This document shows positions 1-8,034 of a stretch of DNA of 64,000 nucleotides, piece by piece. The stretch's first letter is position 1. The number at the start of each line of letters is the position of its first letter. The stretch is taken from positions 1-64,000 of the forward strand of contig NZ_JAGJEG010000015.1 of assembly GCF_018100905.1 (NCBI RefSeq). The letters are read 5' to 3'. Source of the stretch: Pseudoalteromonas sp. MMG010. GTDB taxonomy: Bacteria; Pseudomonadota; Gammaproteobacteria; Enterobacterales; Alteromonadaceae. Below the pieces are notes generated by a model. It was not told the DNA's origin. It ran no database searches and was given only the letters and a program-made list of their open reading frames with translations. A program made the position numbers and the translations under genes.

Positions 1-980
1 CAGCGTCTCCTAAGCGAAGCGCCTCTTTGTGCATATATGTCTTAGTTACTTAAAACCAAAGACAAAAGCCATTGCTCACAAAGAGAAGTAAATGAGGGTA
101 AATGAGAAGCCAAAAAACAAAGACAATCGCTAAATTACTAGGTCACTAAATCACTACTCTGAAGCGTAGTGTCTCTGTGTGCATAAATGTCTTAATCACT
201 AGCTTTAATCACTAACAAATCAAAGACAAAAACCATTGCTCACAAAGAGAAGTAAATGAGGGTAAATGAGAAGCCAAAAAACAAGCACAATCACTAAATT
301 ACTATCACTACTCTGAAGCGTAGCGTCTCCAAAGCGCAGCGCCTCTTTGTGCATAAATGTCTTAATCACTAGCTTTAATCACTAACAAATCAAAAACAAA
401 AGCCAATGCTCACAAAGAGAAGTAAATGAGGGTAAATGAGCAGTGATAACACATGCTCTAGTCACTAAATCACTACTCTGAAGCGTAGCGTCTCCAAAGC
501 GAAGCGCCTCTTTGTGCATAAATGTCTTAATCACTAGCTTTAATCACTAGCAAATCAAAAACAAAAAACATTGCTCACAAAGAGAATAAAATGAGGGTAA
601 ATGAGCAGTGATAACACATGTTCTAGTCACTAAATCACTACTCTGAAGCGTAGCGTCTCCAAAGCGAAGCGCCTCTGTGTGCATAAATGTCTTAATCACT
701 AGCTTTAATCACTAACAAATCAAAAACAAAAAACATTGCTCACAAAGAGAAGAAAATGAGGGTAAATGAGAAGTGAAAACACATTAAAAACAACAGGCTA
801 GTCACTAAATTACTACTCTAAAGCGTAGCGTCTCCAAAGCGCAGTGTCTCTTTATGCATAAATGTCTTAATCACTAGCTTTAATCACTAACAAATCAAAA
901 ACAAAAGCCAATGCTCACAAAGAGAAGTAAATGAGCAGTGAAAACACATAAAAGTAATGGCTTAGTCACTAAGTTACTAA
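1..980. repeat. Non-coding tandem array, about six units of 150-175 bp
   Basis: Six imperfect copies lie head to tail; the left arm of an internal inverted repeat (CTCTTTGTG) falls at 23, 173, 343, 508, 673 and 848. The right arm (CACAAAGAG) falls at 77, 241, 411, 576, 741 and 916, so each unit could form a hairpin with a loop of about 45-60 bases. Each unit also carries a duplicated 15-mer (GAAGCGTAGCGTCTC, then AAAGCGAAGCGCCTC), repeated TCACTA words and AATGAGGGTAAATGAG. Left-arm changes in units 2, 5 and 6 are not compensated in the right arm. Units differ in the segment after the right arm (AAGCCAAAAAACAA in early units, CAGTGATAACACATG in later ones), and the last unit is shortened. No long reading frame crosses the array. 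It runs off the left edge. From 981 to 1080 I see nothing recognisable. Function unknown. Confidence 0.9.
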
Positions 981-1080
981 AAAATAACCATAAATAAATA
1001 GCAATGAAGAGCCGTAAGATAAAGCTCGTGTTTGTATAGCATCGGTGTTTTTGTTGAGAATCAGCCGCGGGAATATAATC

Positions 1081-1500
1081 TTATGCTTTTATATATAATT
1101 CTATATTGTTGGGGTTTTTGGCTTCTAACAATGTAAATTCATTGACTGTGTTAATTAGTATGTGTTGTTGCTGTTTTTCTAACTTTAGTTCAGCACTTAA
1201 TAACTCTTTACGAATGAGAGCGTAATCGGGAATACTATCTTTATTTGATTTTAAATAGTATCTGGCAGAGCGTAAGGGCTGTAAAGCATGAGTATCAAAT
1301 AGCGCGATAGCATTAATTAAGCAGGCTAATTGCTCATTATTAATGCTCAACTTAAGCGAGTCTAAATAGAATAATAATAAGCACAAATTAACATTTTTAC
1401 CTTGCTGGTCTTGCATTGCCAGCAAAGTTGTTTGTTGTTGTGGCTCTGCGTATAAAGTACACGCAAATTGCCAAAAAGCATCTTTATTTAGCAAGTTCAT
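1081..1500 (-). CDS. TIGR02444 / DUF2390 family protein
   Basis: This is a protein of about 139 residues from the ATG at 1500. It resembles the short uncharacterised proteobacterial TIGR02444 family, with an N-terminal FWQFACTLY segment and an LLLFYLDSL core, and no signal peptide or membrane helix. The frame stays open 12 codons further upstream, but MNLLNKDAFW is the natural start. That start overlaps the last 17 bases of the ABC-F gene upstream, which suggests translational coupling and one operon. The function is unknown; the partner ABC-F protein suggests only a shared transcript. Confidence 0.75.
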   Translation of the reverse strand: MNLLNKDAFWQFACTLYAEPQQQTTLLAMQDQQGKNVNLCLLLFYLDSLKLSINNEQLACLINAIALFDTHALQPLRSARYYLKSNKDSIPDYALIRKELLSAELKLEKQQQHILINTVNEFTLLEAKNPNNIELYIKA

Positions 1501-3406
1501 CGGCAAAGGCCTGCTCTTTTTCTTCCATTTCTTCAAGGGCTATCAGCAACTCTTCTTCAGTGTGATTGAGCTTAGGTGTAAGTGTTGCTTGTTTTGTTAT
1601 TAATTCTTTTAACTTGGCTTTGTTATCATCGTTATATAAATCATTATCACCCAGTGCCACTTCTACATCGCTAAGCTCAGCACTGTATTTGTCGAGCTGT
1701 TTTTCGAGTTTATCAATTTGCTTTTTAAGCGGTTGAATATTTTTTCTAAACTCGGCTTCTAAACGTTTTTGCTCTTTTCGGTTTATACCACTACTTACTT
1801 TTTCATCGTCTGATTGCTGGCTTTTAGCAGCTTCTTTATTGGCATTTAGTAACCATTGATAATAAGCATCTAGATCATAGCCAAATTGTGTGACTTTTCC
1901 GTCGTCTACTAAATAAAATTCATCAGCGGTATTTTTAAGCATATGACGATCATGCGATACCGTAACCATCGCTCCTTCAAAGCCTTGCAGTGCCATAACT
2001 AAGGCATGGCGCATTTCTAAATCGAGATGGTTGGTTGGCTCATCAAGTAATAAAAGGTTTGGTTTTTGATAGACTAACATGGCTAATACCAGTCGTGCTT
2101 TTTCTCCACCTGAGAATGGAGCGACGGGTTCGAGTGCTTTATCGCCTATGAAGGCAAATCCACCTAAAAAGTCTCTTAATGATTGCTCACTGGCTTTTGG
2201 GTTTAAACGTTGAATGTGAGTAACCGCACTTGCTTTTAAATCAAGTGATTCTAATTGATGTTGTGCAAAGTACCCAATATTTAAACCATGGTGCTGTATT
2301 ACTTTACCAGCTTGCGGCTCGAGCTCGCCCGCTAATAATTTTATAAGAGTTGATTTACCTGCGCCGTTTCGTCCAAGTAATGCAATACGACTTCCAGGTA
2401 CTAAGTTGAGCGCTATATTATCTAAAATAGTAACATCACCATAACCGGCCTTTGCTTTATCTAAACTCATCAGCGGGTTAGGTAAAGCTGTTGGCTCGGC
2501 AAATTCAAAGTCAAACGGTGAATCGGCATGCGCCGGTGCGAGTTTTTCCATGCGTTCTAGCGCTTTCACACGACTTTGTGCTTGTTTTGCTTTGCTGGCT
2601 TTAGCCTTAAAGCGTGTAATAAACTGCTCAAGGTGGGCTATTTGCTCTTGTTGCTTTTCGAACATCGCTTGTTGTTGTAATAAGCGCTCTGCTTTTTGGC
2701 GTTCAAATTGAGAGTAATTACCTTTGTACACATTGATCAGTTGTTTATCTACATGCCAAATTTGATCAACCACCGCATCTAAAAACTCTCTATCGTGCGA
2801 TATCAGAACTAGCGTACCAGTATAGGCACGTAAAAATCGTTCTAGCCAGTAAACGGCATCTAAATCTAGGTGGTTTGTTGGTTCATCGAGTAATAATAAA
2901 TCCGCATCGCGGATCAGTGCCTGAGCAAGGTTTAAGCGCATACGCCAGCCACCAGAGAAAGCACTGACGGGGTTTTCTATTTGATTATTTGCAAAGCCTA
3001 AACCATGTAATAACTCGCCGGCCTTTGACTCTATACTGTAGCCTTTAATATTTTCTAATTGAATATGTACTTTAGCTTGCGTGTCACCATCATTAACTTG
3101 CTCAGCCTCACGTAATGCAATACGTAAAGCGTAATATTCAGGATGTCCTTGTAGTACGTAGTCTATTGCACTTATTTCAAGAGCTGGGGTTTCTTGTTTA
3201 ACCGAGGCAATAGACCAATCTTTTGGAATATTACAATCGCCTGCATCAAGCTGTAGTTCTGATTTTAATAAACTAAATAAGGTTGATTTTCCGCAGCCAT
3301 TGGCACCTACTAATCCAACTTTATGTTCTGGAAATAAAGTTGCAGAGGCATTTTTTAATAAGGCTTTACCGCCACGAAGAAGTTCGATTTCTGAGATTTG
3401 AATCAT
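1484..3406 (-). CDS. yheS: ABC-F family ATPase YheS
   Basis: At 640 residues it has the length and layout of E. coli YheS. There are two ABC ATPase domains without membrane segments. The first has a Walker A GANGCGKST near residue 34, signature FSGGWRMRL and Walker B LLLLDEPTNHLDLD. The second has GRNGAGKST, FSGGEKARL and LLLLDEPTNHLDLE. The interdomain linker (residues about 235-305) is rich in Q, K and A, as in ribosome-acting ABC-F proteins, and a charged coiled-coil tail follows residue 530. ABC-F proteins act on ribosomes at the E site; the specific role of YheS is inferred from the family. It is divergent from yheV, and its stop overlaps the TIGR02444 start. Confidence 0.93.
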   Translation of the reverse strand: MIQISEIELLRGGKALLKNASATLFPEHKVGLVGANGCGKSTLFSLLKSELQLDAGDCNIPKDWSIASVKQETPALEISAIDYVLQGHPEYYALRIALREAEQVNDGDTQAKVHIQLENIKGYSIESKAGELLHGLGFANNQIENPVSAFSGGWRMRLNLAQALIRDADLLLLDEPTNHLDLDAVYWLERFLRAYTGTLVLISHDREFLDAVVDQIWHVDKQLINVYKGNYSQFERQKAERLLQQQAMFEKQQEQIAHLEQFITRFKAKASKAKQAQSRVKALERMEKLAPAHADSPFDFEFAEPTALPNPLMSLDKAKAGYGDVTILDNIALNLVPGSRIALLGRNGAGKSTLIKLLAGELEPQAGKVIQHHGLNIGYFAQHQLESLDLKASAVTHIQRLNPKASEQSLRDFLGGFAFIGDKALEPVAPFSGGEKARLVLAMLVYQKPNLLLLDEPTNHLDLEMRHALVMALQGFEGAMVTVSHDRHMLKNTADEFYLVDDGKVTQFGYDLDAYYQWLLNANKEAAKSQQSDDEKVSSGINRKEQKRLEAEFRKNIQPLKKQIDKLEKQLDKYSAELSDVEVALGDNDLYNDDNKAKLKELITKQATLTPKLNHTEEELLIALEEMEEKEQAFADELAK

Positions 3407-3525
3407 TACTATACATACCCTTATTTAGTTGCGCAGTATGATAACACAATCGGTTTTCTTTAAACGTATCCTCCATTAAGGATATGCGATAAAATAACCT
3501 TAGTTAACATGATGAGAATGATTAA

Positions 3526-3729
3526 ATGAAGCAAAAAAAACGATTTATTGCAGGTGCAATCTGTCCAGAATGTAAAACTATGGATTTAATGATGTTGTAC
3601 AAAGAACACGATGTAGAAAAAGTTGAATGTATGCAATGTGGCCACAAAATGGCTCAGCCAGAACAAGCAGTTCAGGCATCTACACGCCAATTTGAACAGG
3701 TTATCGGCGTGTTTAATCCCGGCGATTAA
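3526..3729 (+). CDS. yheV: YheV family putative zinc ribbon protein
   Basis: This 67-residue protein matches E. coli YheV in length and pattern: KKRFIAGAICPEC at the N terminus, a second CMQCGHKM knuckle, and the conserved EQVIGVFNP tail. The two CxxC pairs form a probable single zinc ribbon. The family is uncharacterised. It sits between yheS and slyX, as in the E. coli kefB-yheV-slyX-fkpA neighbourhood, but kefB is absent here. It is transcribed divergently from yheS across a 119-bp gap. Confidence 0.9.
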   Translation: MKQKKRFIAGAICPECKTMDLMMLYKEHDVEKVECMQCGHKMAQPEQAVQASTRQFEQVIGVFNPGD

Positions 3730-3764
3730 AAAATGCCTTCGGCTTAGCTAGTCTCATTACTTTT

Positions 3765-3980
3765 TTAGTAATGAGGCGGTGGTGGCTCTTGCATTTGTGA
3801 CATAAGAGAAGGCGATGATTGCGACTCTTTTATTTTTTCTGCCAGTAGCTCCGTTTGACGCTTCATTTTAGCTAGCTGTTGCTGGTGTACTTTTATTTCG
3901 TCATTTAACACTTCGATTGTTTCGTCTTGAAAAGCAACTTTAGCTTCAAGTTCCATTAAGCGGTGTTCAATTGTGTTCAT
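3765..3980 (-). CDS. slyX: SlyX family protein
   Basis: From the ATG at 3980 the product is 71 residues. It is an almost continuous coiled coil (EHRLMELEAKVAFQDETIE and following) ending in PPPPHY, the hallmark tail of SlyX. The frame is open further upstream, but the family start is MNTIEHRLMELE. The start overlaps the 3' end of the WD40 lipoprotein gene by 14 bases, so the two are probably cotranscribed and coupled. SlyX is a small cytoplasmic protein of unknown molecular function, found beside fkpA or slyD in many gammaproteobacteria. Confidence 0.92.
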   Translation of the reverse strand: MNTIEHRLMELEAKVAFQDETIEVLNDEIKVHQQQLAKMKRQTELLAEKIKESQSSPSLMSQMQEPPPPHY

Positions 3981-4965
3981 TATGTTCTCGTATAGTAAAA
4001 CGCTCGGCGATCCCGCTTGAGCTTTCTGTAAGTAATGACAATTCGTCATCAATAAATGCAATATCTAATACGACTGCCGATTTTGGTCTACTGCCTTTTC
4101 GAGGGGTTACCTGCCACGATTGTAGCTTTTCACCATTACTCACACGCCATAAGTCGACTTGTTTATTCGGTGAGCCTGTTGCAAGCAGTGTACCTTGTTG
4201 ATTAAAGCGAACAGCTGTAAATATTTTCTGGCGAGCAATATACTTTAGTTTGCTCACAAGATCACCTGTAGTCAGCTGCCATACATGTGCTTGCTGCATA
4301 CTGTCTGCGGTAAATGCGTACTGACCTTGTGAGTCAAGTGTAACTTGTGTCACCCGAGTAGGGTGATTAAATCGATGTATTACTTGCCCTGTGCGTGTGT
4401 CCCAAAAATAAGCTGCATAATCGTTAGAGCCCGATAATGCATAATATCCATTGGGTGATATATCTACGGTATTAATTTTATCTTGATGTCCAAGGAACTC
4501 TATGCGCCTTGCAGTCTCTAAGTCAATGTAGACAACAACGCCATCACTGCGCCCGTATAGTACGCTGCGGCCCTGATTGCTAATAGCGATGTCGCGAATA
4601 CTTGACGTTTGTATTTTGTAATAACCGAGGTTTTCACCGGTTGAAATACTCCATACTGAAAATGTATTTTTTTCTGCGGTGACAGCCACGCTATTGTCAT
4701 AAGCAATAGCTACTGTGTGGACTAGACTGTCTTGGTCTTGTTGTTCTGACCAGAGATATTTAAGGGCGTGCTGTTGATTATCCCACAGAGCGACCCCATG
4801 ATTTATAGAGGAGATCAGGCTGTATTTACCATCATGTGATAACGCTGATGAAAAAGCACCTGTCGATGTGTGTTCATAACTCGCCGTTGCTTGTTGATGC
4901 TTATCTTCGCAAGAGAAGATGAATAAGCAGCTCACAGTAAGTAAAAATGTACGAAATATCGTCAT
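3967..4965 (-). CDS. WD40-repeat lipoprotein
   Basis: This 332-residue protein starts with a short lipoprotein signal (MTIFRTFLLTVSCLFIFSC), putting the acylated Cys near residue 19. The rest is a run of WD40-like blades, with GH-type and D-x-[YF]-x-W/F-D elements such as LSHDGKYSLISS, ISPNGYYALSGSNDYAAYFWD and FNQQGTLLATGSPNKQVDLW, enough for one propeller. A good ribosome site (GAGGAAA) precedes the ATG. It is presumably anchored in the envelope as a scaffold; no enzymatic motif is visible. It is inserted between slyX and fkpA and overlaps the slyX start. The biological role is unknown. Confidence 0.8.
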   Translation of the reverse strand: MTIFRTFLLTVSCLFIFSCEDKHQQATASYEHTSTGAFSSALSHDGKYSLISSINHGVALWDNQQHALKYLWSEQQDQDSLVHTVAIAYDNSVAVTAEKNTFSVWSISTGENLGYYKIQTSSIRDIAISNQGRSVLYGRSDGVVVYIDLETARRIEFLGHQDKINTVDISPNGYYALSGSNDYAAYFWDTRTGQVIHRFNHPTRVTQVTLDSQGQYAFTADSMQQAHVWQLTTGDLVSKLKYIARQKIFTAVRFNQQGTLLATGSPNKQVDLWRVSNGEKLQSWQVTPRKGSRPKSAVVLDIAFIDDELSLLTESSSGIAERFTIREHNEHN

Positions 4966-5176
4966 GTTACAAGATTTCCTCTTAACTCTCAGTGATTGAG
5001 AGGTTAGACTAAGTTTGTTGAAGCTTAGGTTGTTTGTCTAATCACTGGCTATGTATTTAGTTTAGCTAACAACGTACAATTTAGTTATTAAACAAACAGC
5101 CTATCATGAAGGCTAATCATGTTTAACTGGTATTAATATAACAAATGACAACTGCAAAGTATGTCGGAGACTTAAA

Positions 5177-5944
5177 ATGAGAAAAACGATTAAATTATCA
5201 TTAATTGCAGCGTCAGTTTTAGCACTTACTGCATGTAATGATGAAGCTAAAACAGAAAAAACTGAAGCTGTAGCAGCAACCGCACAAGTTGAACTAAATA
5301 CGCTAGAACAACAACAAGCATATGCATTTGGTTCTTCTGTAGGTAGCTTTTTAGGTAAAGATTTAGAGAGAAGAAAAGAGCTTGGCTTTGATGTAGATCT
5401 TAAATTACTACTTCGTGGTTTAGAAGACTCTTTAAAAGGTGAGTCGCAATATGATGAAGTAAAAGTTAATGAAATCTTAACGCAATTTGAAGCATCGCTA
5501 CAAGAAAAGCAAGAAGCACAAATGAAAGCTGAAGCTGAGAAAAACATTGCTGCTGGCACAGCTTATTTAGCTGAAAACGCTAAAAAAGAAGGTGTAAAAG
5601 TAACTGAGTCTGGTTTGCAGTACAAAGTGATTTCGTTAGGCGAAGGTGCTAAACCTGCTGCAGAAGATACAGTGAAGGTACATTATAAAGGTACTTTGCT
5701 TGACGGCACTGAATTTGATAGCTCATATGCGCGTAACGAGCCGGCTACATTCCCATTAAATCGTGTGATTTTAGGTTGGACTGAAGGCTTACAGTTAATG
5801 CCAGTTGGCTCAAAGTTTGAGTTTACTATCCCAAGCGATTTAGCATACGGGCCAAGTAATAAAGGTCCAATTCCAGCTAATTCTACGTTAATCTTTGAAG
5901 TAGAGTTACTTGCTATTGAAAGTGATGACGCTGCGGCTGAGTAA
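5177..5944 (+). CDS. fkpA: FKBP-type peptidyl-prolyl isomerase FkpA
   Basis: This 255-residue protein has an N-terminal dimerisation region (residues about 35-130, helical, with YAFGSSVGSFLGKDLE) and a C-terminal FKBP domain (about 140-248: VKVHYKGTLLDGTEFDSSY, then PSDLAYGPSN and STLIFEVELL). It catalyses cis-trans isomerisation of prolyl bonds and acts as an envelope chaperone. Unlike E. coli FkpA, the signal sequence ends in a lipobox (LALTAC), so this copy is probably a membrane-anchored lipoprotein. The ribosome site GGAGA lies 7 bases before the ATG. It is divergent from the WD40/slyX pair and followed by a strong terminator shared with rsd. Confidence 0.93.
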   Translation: MRKTIKLSLIAASVLALTACNDEAKTEKTEAVAATAQVELNTLEQQQAYAFGSSVGSFLGKDLERRKELGFDVDLKLLLRGLEDSLKGESQYDEVKVNEILTQFEASLQEKQEAQMKAEAEKNIAAGTAYLAENAKKEGVKVTESGLQYKVISLGEGAKPAAEDTVKVHYKGTLLDGTEFDSSYARNEPATFPLNRVILGWTEGLQLMPVGSKFEFTIPSDLAYGPSNKGPIPANSTLIFEVELLAIESDDAAAE

Positions 5945-5956
5945 TAATACGCCGCT

Positions 5957-5987
5957 AAAAAAGGGACCCTTTAGGTCCCTTTTTTTT
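5957..5987. terminator. Bidirectional Rho-independent terminator (fkpA / rsd)
   Basis: A-rich left flank, stem AGGGACC/GGTCCCT with a 5-base loop, and a run of eight T on the right. The symmetric A and T tracts serve both the rightward fkpA transcript and the leftward rsd transcript, whose stop codon overlaps it. Confidence 0.92.
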
Positions 5988-6456
5988 AGGCTGTATGATT
6001 AGAATATAAGTTATCTATTAATTCATCTTCAAGTTCAAAGCGAAGTTCTAACGCCTCACCTAAAATCGATAAGTCTTTATCAAAATCTTTTAATAAATCT
6101 TCTTTATCTACCTCAGCGTATTTATCATTAAAATCTAATGCAACATCGGTGGTGTCAGAAATACGTGGGTAAAGTGCGTTTGCTAATTGCTGACTTTTAG
6201 GGCCTTTATGCTCACACGCTTTGGCAATGTCATCATAAATCTCAAAATGTCCCGCTGATAGATAATCCATCATTAGCTGACAAAATGATAAAATTTTCTC
6301 GGGTAATGGCAAAGAGTGATCTTTTTTATCTGCAGGTGAAAAGCCCGCTATTTGACAATATAAAACGATTAACGCTTGTCGTTCACTTAGCCAAGTATCG
6401 ATAACTGTATGGCTACCACCCCATTTCTGTTGTGCTTTTTCTACACGTGTCAGCAT
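5986..6456 (-). CDS. rsd: Regulator of sigma D (Rsd/AlgQ family)
   Basis: This 156-residue all-helical protein matches Rsd/AlgQ: MLTRVEKAQQKWGGSH..IDTWLSERQALIVLY at the N terminus, CQLMMDYLSAGHFEIYDDI in the middle and LGEALELRFELEDELI near the C terminus. Rsd binds region 4 of the housekeeping sigma-70 and holds it away from core RNA polymerase in stationary phase. The ribosome site AGGAGAA precedes the ATG. It is divergent from hemE, the same relationship seen in many gammaproteobacteria. Confidence 0.93.
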   Translation of the reverse strand: MLTRVEKAQQKWGGSHTVIDTWLSERQALIVLYCQIAGFSPADKKDHSLPLPEKILSFCQLMMDYLSAGHFEIYDDIAKACEHKGPKSQQLANALYPRISDTTDVALDFNDKYAEVDKEDLLKDFDKDLSILGEALELRFELEDELIDNLYSNHTA

Positions 6457-6591
6457 GCTTGTTCTCCTAGAGTGAGTTATCTACGTAAATCAATAAGCTA
6501 TTATAAATTAAGATATAGCTAAATTAAGTGTATATCAATGTTTTATAATCAATTGGTAAAAAAGTATTGGACTGAATGATTGATAAGAAAA

Positions 6592-6618
6592 AGCCACCGA
6601 AAAGGTGGCTGAATTTCT
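6592..6618. terminator. Orphan terminator-like hairpin between divergent genes
   Basis: Stem AGCCACC/GGTGGCT with loop GAAAA. On the minus strand it is followed by TTTTTCTTATC, an excellent Rho-independent terminator; on the plus strand the tail GAATTTCTTTTT is weaker. Since rsd and hemE point away from each other, it would end some other transcript, perhaps a small RNA made leftwards from the hemE side. Confidence 0.55.
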
Positions 6619-6626
6619 TTTTAATG

Positions 6627-6650
6627 GCTTGCTTAAACAAGCTTTTTATT
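6627..6650 (+). terminator. Weak hairpin with T-rich tail
   Basis: Stem GCTTG/CAAGC followed by TTTTTATTTTTATT on the plus strand. The stem is only 5 bp, so this is a weak terminator candidate lying just after the stronger hairpin at 6592. Confidence 0.3.
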
Positions 6651-6858
6651 TTTATTAAAATGATTTGTTATTGTTTTATAAACACGAAAGCACAATAGCA
6701 AGCTTTTACTTGTGTTGCAAATACATTAACAAGTGGTTTTTATGTTGTTTTATTGAAACTAAAATATCGTTTTTTGGTAAATAAACTTTGTATTTTTAAC
6801 AGCTGGTTTAAGAAAGTTCATTTTAACGGTTCATTGAATAGAGAGGGGAGAAATATGG

Positions 6859-6867
6859 TGGTATAAT
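6859..6867 (+). promoter_or_regulatory. Extended -10 promoter of hemE
   Basis: TGGTATAAT matches a perfect -10 hexamer with the extended TGn element, 37 bases before the hemE ATG. No good -35 hexamer is seen at 17 bp, which fits an extended -10 promoter. Confidence 0.6.
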
Positions 6868-6904
6868 ATTCGTTCATACTCTTTAGCTTTGGACTCTTTT
6901 TACA

Positions 6905-7969
6905 ATGAGCGAATTAAAAAACGACCGTTATTTACGTGCATTAGCAAAACAACCTGTTGATGTAACACCGGTATGGATGATGCGACAAGCAGGACGCTAT
7001 TTACCAGAGTACCGTGCCACACGTGCACAAGCGGGCGACTTTATGAGTTTATGTAAAAATGCTGAGCTAGCTTGTGAAGTCACATTACAGCCACTTCGTC
7101 GTTACCCATTAGATGCCGCTATTTTATTTAGTGACATTTTAACCATTCCTGATGCGATGGGCTTAGGCTTATATTTTGAAACCGGCGAAGGTCCTAAATT
7201 TGAGCGCCCAATTTCTTCATTAGCTGATGTTAAAAAAATTCCAAAAATAGACCCTACCGATGAGCTTGGCTATGTCATGAATGCGGTGAGCACTATTCGT
7301 CGCGAGCTTAAAGGTGAAGTGCCATTAATTGGTTTTTCTGGTTCACCATGGACTTTAGCAACATACATGGTTGAAGGTGGTAGCAGTAAAGTATTCGGTA
7401 AAATTAAGAAAATGGCATTTGCTGAGCCACAAACATTACACTTACTTTTAGATAAAGTCGCCGATTCGGTTATTGATTATCTTAATGCACAAGTAAAAGC
7501 CGGTGCGCAGTCATTAATGATCTTTGACTCATGGGGTGGAGTGTTAAGTCCACGTGATTACAATGAGTTTTCATTACAATATATGCATAAAATTGTTGAT
7601 GGCCTAATTCGTGAAAACGATGGGCGTAAAGTACCTGTTACTTTATTTACTAAAAATGGCGGGCAATGGATTGAAGCAATTGCGGCAACAGGATGTGATG
7701 CCGTCGGCCTTGATTGGACTATTAATATTAGTGATGCAAAACGTCGTGTTGGTGATAAAGTTGCATTGCAAGGTAATATGGACCCATCAATGTTGCACGG
7801 AACACCTGAACGCATTCGCCAAGAAGTCGGGACTATTTTAGAAGATTTTGGTACGGGTAATGGCCATGTATTTAATTTAGGCCATGGTATCACTCCAGAT
7901 GTAGACCCTGAAAATGCAGGCGTGTTTATTAATGCCGTGCATGAGCTTAGTGCTAAATACCATAAGTAA
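6905..7969 (+). CDS. hemE: Uroporphyrinogen decarboxylase HemE
   Basis: At 354 residues it has the exact E. coli length. It carries the family signatures [16 protein letters not shown] near residue 21 and [16 protein letters not shown] near residue 145, plus the conserved C-terminal [16 protein letters not shown]. It decarboxylates the four acetate side chains of uroporphyrinogen III to give coproporphyrinogen III in cytoplasmic haem synthesis. It is a single-gene unit with its own extended -10 promoter and a strong terminator shared with sthA. Confidence 0.97.
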   Translation: MSELKNDRYLRALAKQPVDVTPVWMMRQAGRYLPEYRATRAQAGDFMSLCKNAELACEVTLQPLRRYPLDAAILFSDILTIPDAMGLGLYFETGEGPKFERPISSLADVKKIPKIDPTDELGYVMNAVSTIRRELKGEVPLIGFSGSPWTLATYMVEGGSSKVFGKIKKMAFAEPQTLHLLLDKVADSVIDYLNAQVKAGAQSLMIFDSWGGVLSPRDYNEFSLQYMHKIVDGLIRENDGRKVPVTLFTKNGGQWIEAIAATGCDAVGLDWTINISDAKRRVGDKVALQGNMDPSMLHGTPERIRQEVGTILEDFGTGNGHVFNLGHGITPDVDPENAGVFINAVHELSAKYHK

Positions 7970-7987
7970 AATTGGCTAAGTAACATT

Positions 7988-8016
7988 AAAAAGCCCGCTT
8001 AATGAGCGGGCTTTTT
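7988..8016. terminator. Bidirectional terminator (hemE / sthA)
   Basis: Stem AAGCCCGCT/AGCGGGCTT with a 5-base loop, flanked by A on the left and T on the right, between the convergent ends of hemE and sthA. Confidence 0.93.
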
Positions 8017-8034
8017 GCTATTTTAAAATCGTGT

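Larger units (their letters stand above)
6457..6904. other. rsd-hemE divergent intergenic region, 448 bp
   Basis: It is very AT-rich. It holds the hemE promoter near its right end (6859-6867) and two hairpins at 6592-6610 and 6627-6642 that belong to no annotated gene end. A 40-codon frame starting at the ATG at 6577 runs through both hairpins; it has no ribosome site and no recognisable product, so it is not called as a gene. Confidence 0.6.

Noticed and set aside
1..980. CRISPR array or integron attC cassette array
   Set aside because: Units are about 165 bp and nearly wholly repeated, without unique spacers of constant length; no attC core sites, cas genes or integrase are present.
5113..5559. 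Long open frame antisense to fkpA
   Set aside because: It lies opposite a well-supported gene and has a Ser/Cys/Phe-rich composition typical of a reverse-strand shadow.
6577..6699. 40-codon ORF in the rsd-hemE gap
   Set aside because: No ribosome site, runs through two hairpins, and the composition looks like translated AT-rich intergenic DNA.
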